A stretch of DNA of 64,000 nucleotides from Sipunculus nudus. Lineage: Eukaryota; Annelida; Sipuncula; Golfingiida; Sipunculidae. Position 1 is the first letter of the stretch. Every line of letters starts with the position of its first letter. The position numbers and the translations under genes were made by a program. The notes beneath the pieces were generated by a model that saw only the letters and a program-made list of their open reading frames with translations, was not told the DNA's origin and ran no database searches. Location of the stretch: NCBI GenBank assembly GCA_026874595.1, contig CM049314.1, forward strand, positions 67,813,300 to 67,877,299. Reading direction: 5' to 3'. Below are positions 59,246-64,000 of this stretch, piece after piece.

Positions 59246-59450
59246 AGCAGAAGCGGACCCAGCGGGACTCCGTGCAGTGGGCCCGTATCCCATTTTCAGC
59301 CATGCACCGCAACCTTTTTTTTTCATCGTATCAGACAAATTTTGAGGCCTGAAACCCTCGACACCACCCCAGCCCTGTTCCTGAAACTGGGACCTTGAAT
59401 TAGGTTTTGTCATTAATCCTCCTGGGTTGAACTCTCCATTTCATAAAGCG
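59246..59450 (-). mobile_element. CAGGGGCGGATC repeat family, copy 3
   Basis: On the minus strand it carries the GTTCAACCCAGGAGGATTAA and AATGACAAAACC words and GTTTCAGGCCTCAAAATTTG on the plus strand. It ends near AGCGGACCCAGC. Diverged from the other two. Confidence 0.5.
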
Positions 59451-60337
59451 AGAAACATGTGCTTTTCTCTTTTACTGACCACGCACGTGGGTCAAATCCC
59501 TCATTGAAAGCAAGAGTTATTCATATGAACAATAGTCCTTAGTGTTAGAGTTTAAGTGACCACAATGCACGCATTCCGGTGATTGCCGAAGGCAGTTCGG
59601 CTGTGCTCGGTAAAAAAACGGAAAAATCACTCAAAATTATATGTATATTAAAAATTATTTATTTTCATATCGCCTATGTCACTGCGGGGATAATAACCTT
59701 TAAAATGATGTATGGCACAATATTGTACACAACGTGGTAATAGAGAACACTGCGAACAAACGTGAACCGAATTCCTTTTATAAGTATTAGATATAATATA
59801 ATATAATATAATACAATATAACATAATACAATATAATATAATTTAATAATATGACAAATCAATGAGCACGAAATTCAGAATACATGATACGCTGACATAA
59901 AATATTATTAGATCATTATCATAGAAAATTGCACAGCAAGATCCGTAAAGTGTTAAATGCTATATCGGCGATCAAGTAGAAATTTGATATGTACATACAA
60001 AAAGAAAAGCTAGGTGAAAGGTGATATCTTTATTCTGTAATGACACTAATATACCGCAGATATGCTTTTTTAAATGCTGTCAGTTGGGACAAAGCTCTTT
60101 CAATGATTATGGTGTTACTGACTTACTTTTGTTGTAAAGATGAATTGCACATCCTGAATTGCCATCCCTCCCCTCTTCCCTCTATCACGAGAATATTCAC
60201 TTCCATTAAAAAATATTTTAACTAAAAAAAAAAACTGAAAAAATATATATTAAAATACATATTGTCATATACATAGCGTCATATCATACCTTGATATAAA
60301 TCAGGACCGTTAAGCTGAAGAGGGAAACTTTGTTCGT
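59451..60337. other. Unassigned stretch with a pentanucleotide repeat
   Basis: ATATA/TAATA-type five-base repeats lie at about 59787-59850 (TATAATATAA...). No gene is seen in the rest. Confidence 0.6.
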
Positions 60338-60725
60338 AGTGCTTCTGTAACTCAGGGATTGAGCACAAGACAAGTCGGGAGATCGTGAGTTCGAATCTCG
60401 GCCGAGGCGTTGAGATTTAGCACGCTCGACCCCCCACCCAGGGTGAGCGCTCTGCAGGCTAAATAGGAAGCCCGTGCCCAACGGCCGTGCTTCACTCTCG
60501 AATGAGTGCGCCTTTGGGGGTTCCTCGGTTTTTAGCCCAGTGATGGGGACGATTACACAGTTACGGCCCACAGGTGCAGTAGTCACCGTACCTGGTGATC
60601 ACCAGGATAAACAATGAGAGGGAGCGTGTGACACTGCCCTGTCAGGTAGTCCAAAATCAGGAATGGAATTCTGCAAATGTACATATACTTAGCTACGGTA
60701 TCATTAATAAAAGAAGACGGTTACT
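60338..60725 (+). mobile_element. tRNA-headed SINE
   Basis: Head GCTTCTGTAACTCAGGGATT (box A decayed) with GAGTTCGAATCTC (box B-like). The body contains CACCCAGGGTGAGCGC, GAGTGCGCCTTTGGGGGTTC, an ACCTGGTGATCACCAGG hairpin and the TCAGGTAGTCC core. Full-length or nearly so. Confidence 0.85.
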
Positions 60726-61513
60726 TAAAACGAATTTGTCTATTTTCCGGGATAGTGATTTGTACGCTTTACTGAGTTTAGGTTAATCAGAATACTTAGG
60801 TAAACGTGTAGGCACTGAGCTTTAGTGTCTGCGTTAGTGAGTTGTCCGACTTATTGAGTTTCAATTTATTTATATGGTTTCGACGCCTGCTGGCTCACAG
60901 TGTTACCAGGAGGAGAAAAAAACGACCATATTAATAAATTATATGCGGGACTACTTTGGGAGCTGAGGAGCCAACAATAAATTTCCAAGATAAAATATAC
61001 CTTACGGAGGGCGACAGCTACACTGAAAAATTAAAACCATATGAAACCCTTGCTTGACAACCAGACCTATCTCCGTCCCGCTAACCGCTCCCACATGATA
61101 TACTAGGATTGCTTCACATTTTTCGCAGGAGAAATCTAGTCCCATGCAAAACTTTATTGGTCTCGGAGCGTCTGGGCAACCTGGCAAGGAAGATTATATC
61201 TTACTTTTTCGTATGTACAGTCATGGGATATGTAACAGTATATAAATCAATTCAGTTACAATGATTAAGCGATACATTTCCTGGTAAGAGAGGACCAGAG
61301 TTATCTAGATTGGTTTACCTCCGCTCTAGACACCCGGTCATCAGTCTACCAGTTTGTACCTGATATGCCAGCACAGTTAAGCGGAAAACACATTGTGTCT
61401 CTCAAATGTCAGCTCGTGGGCCCCTCCGTATTCATTAAATATCAATGATTGAAAGGTCAACTTTTCTATACAGTTTTGATAAGTTACGTGATATTTTTTT
61501 ATATTAAAAAGTA
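60726..61513. other. Unassigned unique stretch
   Basis: A 61-codon minus frame at 61187-61002 contains a CEKC pair, but nothing supports it as a gene. Otherwise featureless. Confidence 0.5.
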
Positions 61514-61519
61514 AATATA

Positions 61520-61587
<68 letters not shown>
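61514..61587. repeat. (TA)n microsatellite
   Basis: TA tract immediately next to the 3' flank of the Penelope-like element. Confidence 0.97.
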
Positions 61588-61590
<3 letters not shown>

Positions 61591-62302
61591 GGTAGTGTTA
61601 CCCTCCGATGTAAAGTGCTCTATGGCCTACAGACTAGGCCAGAGCGGTATAACTCTGAAGAAAAACAACATTGTTAATTCACAACAGTCTGTTTCACGGG
61701 ATGCGACCCGATCATCAGGTGAATGTGGTTAGAATGAAGCTAACGGCGTGGTATGAAAAGCCGAGACTTTACGAGATTACGAGATTATACTTTGTGCGGT
61801 TCGGGGCGGGGGGGGGGGGGCATGTGAAAGACTGACACTGATCCTATAGTCCTCGGGTGCACAATAGGATTGGTCGGGGTACACGTGCGATACTGGAACA
61901 TAACAGGGCAGGGCAAAGAGGTTATTTATTGTTGTAAATTATATATATAATACAAAGATATATACCAGGATGCTCAATTAGCATATTTAACTGATTTCTA
62001 ATAGGGTCTAGGAAGCAGTGAACATATCAGTAGTATACATATGATAAAAATACACATATACTATGAAAATACACAGTATACAAGGCAAAAATAAAATATA
62101 AAAGGCAAATATACTATACTATACTCATACCAAATGCAATCCACTCGGTAAACTCACCATGATGTAGTGGTAACGCCATGTCCCTCATCACTGCAAAGCA
62201 GTGAGAGAACAACTACCTGAACAGGTAAGACTGCCCAGCTGATCCTCTTAGCTGGGTGGGGGGGGGGGGGGTTAGGGGGCACGCTGAATATTAGTACGAA
62301 TG
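61588..62302 (-). mobile_element. 3' flank of the Penelope-like element
   Basis: Minus-strand sequence downstream of the relic ORF stop (TAA at 62305-62303). It holds two G-rich tracts (61807-61820 and 62257-62270), small hairpins (TCACTGCAAAGCAGTGA near 62189-62205) and the ribozyme-like motif at 61677-61724. It ends at the (TA)n tract. The boundary is inferred. Confidence 0.5.
61677..61724 (-). ncRNA. Minimal type I hammerhead ribozyme motif
   Basis: On the minus strand, ATTCAC (61724-61719) pairs with GTGAAT (61682-61677) as helix I. Between them lie CTGATGA (61718-61712), a helix II of CGGG/CCCG with a six-base loop (61711-61696, outer U-U mismatch), GAAA (61695-61692), and a two-bp helix III (CA/TG, three-base loop). 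TT precedes helix I, placing cleavage after the second T at 61683. All core bases are canonical; only the usual G-C at the base of helix II is missing. Short-helix-III type I hammerheads are a published trait of Penelope-like elements, and this one lies 3' of such an ORF. Activity is not shown. Confidence 0.65.
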
Positions 62303-63266
62303 TTAGGTTTTAAAATATTTCAGGGTGAATTTGTTCTGATGGCGGCACTTGGAGAGAATTTCAGCTCTTGAGTTCAACAATGATCCAGGGGGGGGGGGGG
62401 GGGGGGGGCGTTGCTATAAGTAGTTTTTCAGACAAACAGAGATCACACTTCCTAGTCCCACAGAAGTAAGGTGCTGCCTTGGCAGATATTTCCCAGGAGA
62501 GCTTGTAATTGATATTGTTGTCTTTTAGTGACCAAATGTGTTTAGACAGTTCAGTATTTTTAGCGTGGGATCTGTTCCGAAAGGATTGCTTGTGGTTATT
62601 GTATCTTGTCTTGAAATCACCTTCAGTACACCCTATGTAGTGTTTCAGGTCATTGTCTGTTCTGACTGTTGCCTTATAGACAATGCATTTCAGCTGACAT
62701 TGACCATTCATAGGACATTCGTCTTTTTTACGGCAGTTACATTGTTTTTGTGGTACATTCACAGCATTGTCAGTATTTAAAACCTTCATATTATGTTTGC
62801 TGATCATACATAGGTTTGGCTTTCATAAATAGCTCTTTATTGCAGGAGTTGTCAGATACACGTTTGCTTATCATCATAGGTATCTGCCTAATGATAGCTG
62901 GGGGGTGATTGTGCGTGGATATAGAGCGGGTCATTGTTCGGTTTTCTGTAAGGGTAGAAGATGTCATTTTGGAGGTCAAATGTTACGTCTAAGAACTCTG
63001 CGCAGGTCAGGTTAGTTTCAATGGTTATCTTTAACCCAACATTGGAAAAGAGTTTGATCATTTTCTTACGGGGGCTGTCTGCTTTGGGTCCAGACATGTT
63101 GGGGAAACAACCTTAACCGTCATCACGATACAGGCCTAGAGCATTTTCACCAAGTTCCTTTTTCAACATATCTAGGATGTATAAACCAACAATTTCGCAT
63201 ACTTCAGCGCCATCAAAACTGCCCATGGTGACGTCAAAACTGGTATGATCTCCGTGATTGAGGCAT
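62303..63266 (-). pseudogene. Penelope-like element: RT end plus GIY-YIG endonuclease
   Basis: From 63266 down, the frame reads [20 protein letters not shown], then LYRDDG (RT palm motif, about 63128-63111) with a stop right after it. SGPKADSPRKK and a LDVTFDL thumb-side block follow (63097-62888). A frameshift leads to IIRQIPMMISKR and KAKPMYDQ. About 80 residues of the usual connector are missing before CNCRKKDECPMNGQC and the GIY-YIG domain (KHYIGCTEGDFKTRYNNHKQ at about 62640-62580, then TELSKHIW). A G20/C20 tract at 62389-62408 breaks the frame once more. The proper end, RAEILSKCRHQNKF, lies beyond it and stops at 62303. The N-terminal part of the RT is absent. The element class is clear and it is dead. 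Confidence 0.85.
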
Positions 63267-63761
63267 GTTTTTTATGTATGAGCAAAAGGAGGAAGAAGTG
63301 CTAGACAGATGATACAGATAATAATAATGAGAGGTAGATATTGTGACAGCATATAAAAGAGGGAAGAAGTTATTTCACCATGTTCTGTATGTAGGTGATA
63401 TATACGTCTGTATATTGTCTGATTAAGATGAATGCGCCGGGTGGACATTACGTCTGGACCGGATCTGGGACCTGACGACGCCAACCCAATGGAGTCTGCA
63501 GCGGGGCAGTCTGGGCTGGTTAACATAACTATCAGACAAATACAGAAGGTACCATCGAAAGGCGCCTTGTGATGAACCATATATCACGATCAAAGGATTC
63601 TTTACTGATTAGTCTACGCGGTTCTTATCTTGTCACTCTCGGGTTTGCTCCTTCTGGTAGGAAGGAAAGTCCCTATTGTCATCGCTGAAGCAGTAGATCT
63701 TATTTGTAAATATAGAGAAGAGTGTATTAAATATTTAATGTTGCAGAGTAGATAATAAAAC

Positions 63762-63762
<1 letters not shown>
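63267..63762. other. Unassigned stretch
   Basis: GC-richer near 63430-63530, with a 102-codon minus frame (63580-63272) that contains a hydrophobic stretch (LPLIIIICIICLALL) but no known family. It may be unrelated flank of the Penelope-like insertion. Confidence 0.5.
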
Positions 63763-63808
<46 letters not shown>

Positions 63809-63838
63809 TATATATATACACATATATAATATATAAAT

Positions 63839-63879
<41 letters not shown>

Positions 63880-63900
63880 GATAGACAGATAGATAGATCG
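63763..63900. repeat. (TA)n and (GATA)n microsatellites
   Basis: Two TA tracts (about 63763-63820 and 63842-63876), then AGATAGAC/AGATAGAT repeats to about 63900. Confidence 0.95.
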
Positions 63901-64000
63901 ACAGATTACCCCACCGATATATTATCTGATGCAATATTATCGGAGTAACCATATAGGCGCCTAAAACGTTACTCATAAAAAACAACCTATGATCAGAAAT

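Overview
The window looks like intergenic DNA of a marine invertebrate, most likely a bivalve mollusc. It is very AT-rich and has no recognisable host gene with exon structure. It is crowded with (TA)n microsatellites, tRNA-headed SINEs with mollusc-style bodies, hairpin-ended elements with tandem-repeat cores that resemble bivalve Helentron-associated elements, a Ty3/gypsy relic, and a Penelope-like relic. The taxon is inferred from repeat content only.

Layout. The backbone is an irregular set of segmental copies of one locus. Copy C0 is 1-2362 (block A only). C1 is about 3278-21640 (gypsy relic, then blocks B, A, C, D). C2 is about 26266-40565 (same order). C3 is a more diverged piece, 44440-44679 plus 48511-53512 (B and A). 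C4 is a short repeat of the B/A boundary at 53885-54650. C1 and C2 are nearly identical over kilobases; C3 is clearly older. Insertions present in one copy and absent in another give filled and empty sites. These include a TA-flanked MITE only in C0 (1044-1737), a 3.7-kb foldback-type element only in C1 (17181-20884), a 3.8-kb hairpin-ended element only in C3 (44680-48510), and a SINE in C1 and C2 but not C3.

The gypsy relic on the minus strand (27560 down to 22806, split by a hairpin-ended insertion) reads protease, integrase, reverse transcriptase, RNase H. Integrase therefore lies before RT, as in Gmr1-like elements, not as in ordinary Ty3/gypsy. At the right end, a Penelope-like relic (63266 down to 62303, minus strand) keeps a YRDD reverse transcriptase motif and a GIY-YIG endonuclease. 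Its 3' flank carries a sequence that folds as a minimal type I hammerhead ribozyme (61677-61724).

The most unusual structures are: (1) the foldback element, whose inverted ends are arrays of a CpG-rich 21-bp unit in an AT-rich genome; (2) the hairpin-ended family with two successive tandem periodicities; (3) the ribozyme; (4) the pol order of the gypsy relic; (5) a micro-inversion between copies; and (6) a conserved poly(G)-TATA module repeated at the B/A boundary. The only protein-like reading frame outside transposons is a 58-residue, tryptophan-rich frame at 42966-43142, of unknown nature. Nothing here looks like a cooperating set of host genes. The window records nested transposition and local duplication.
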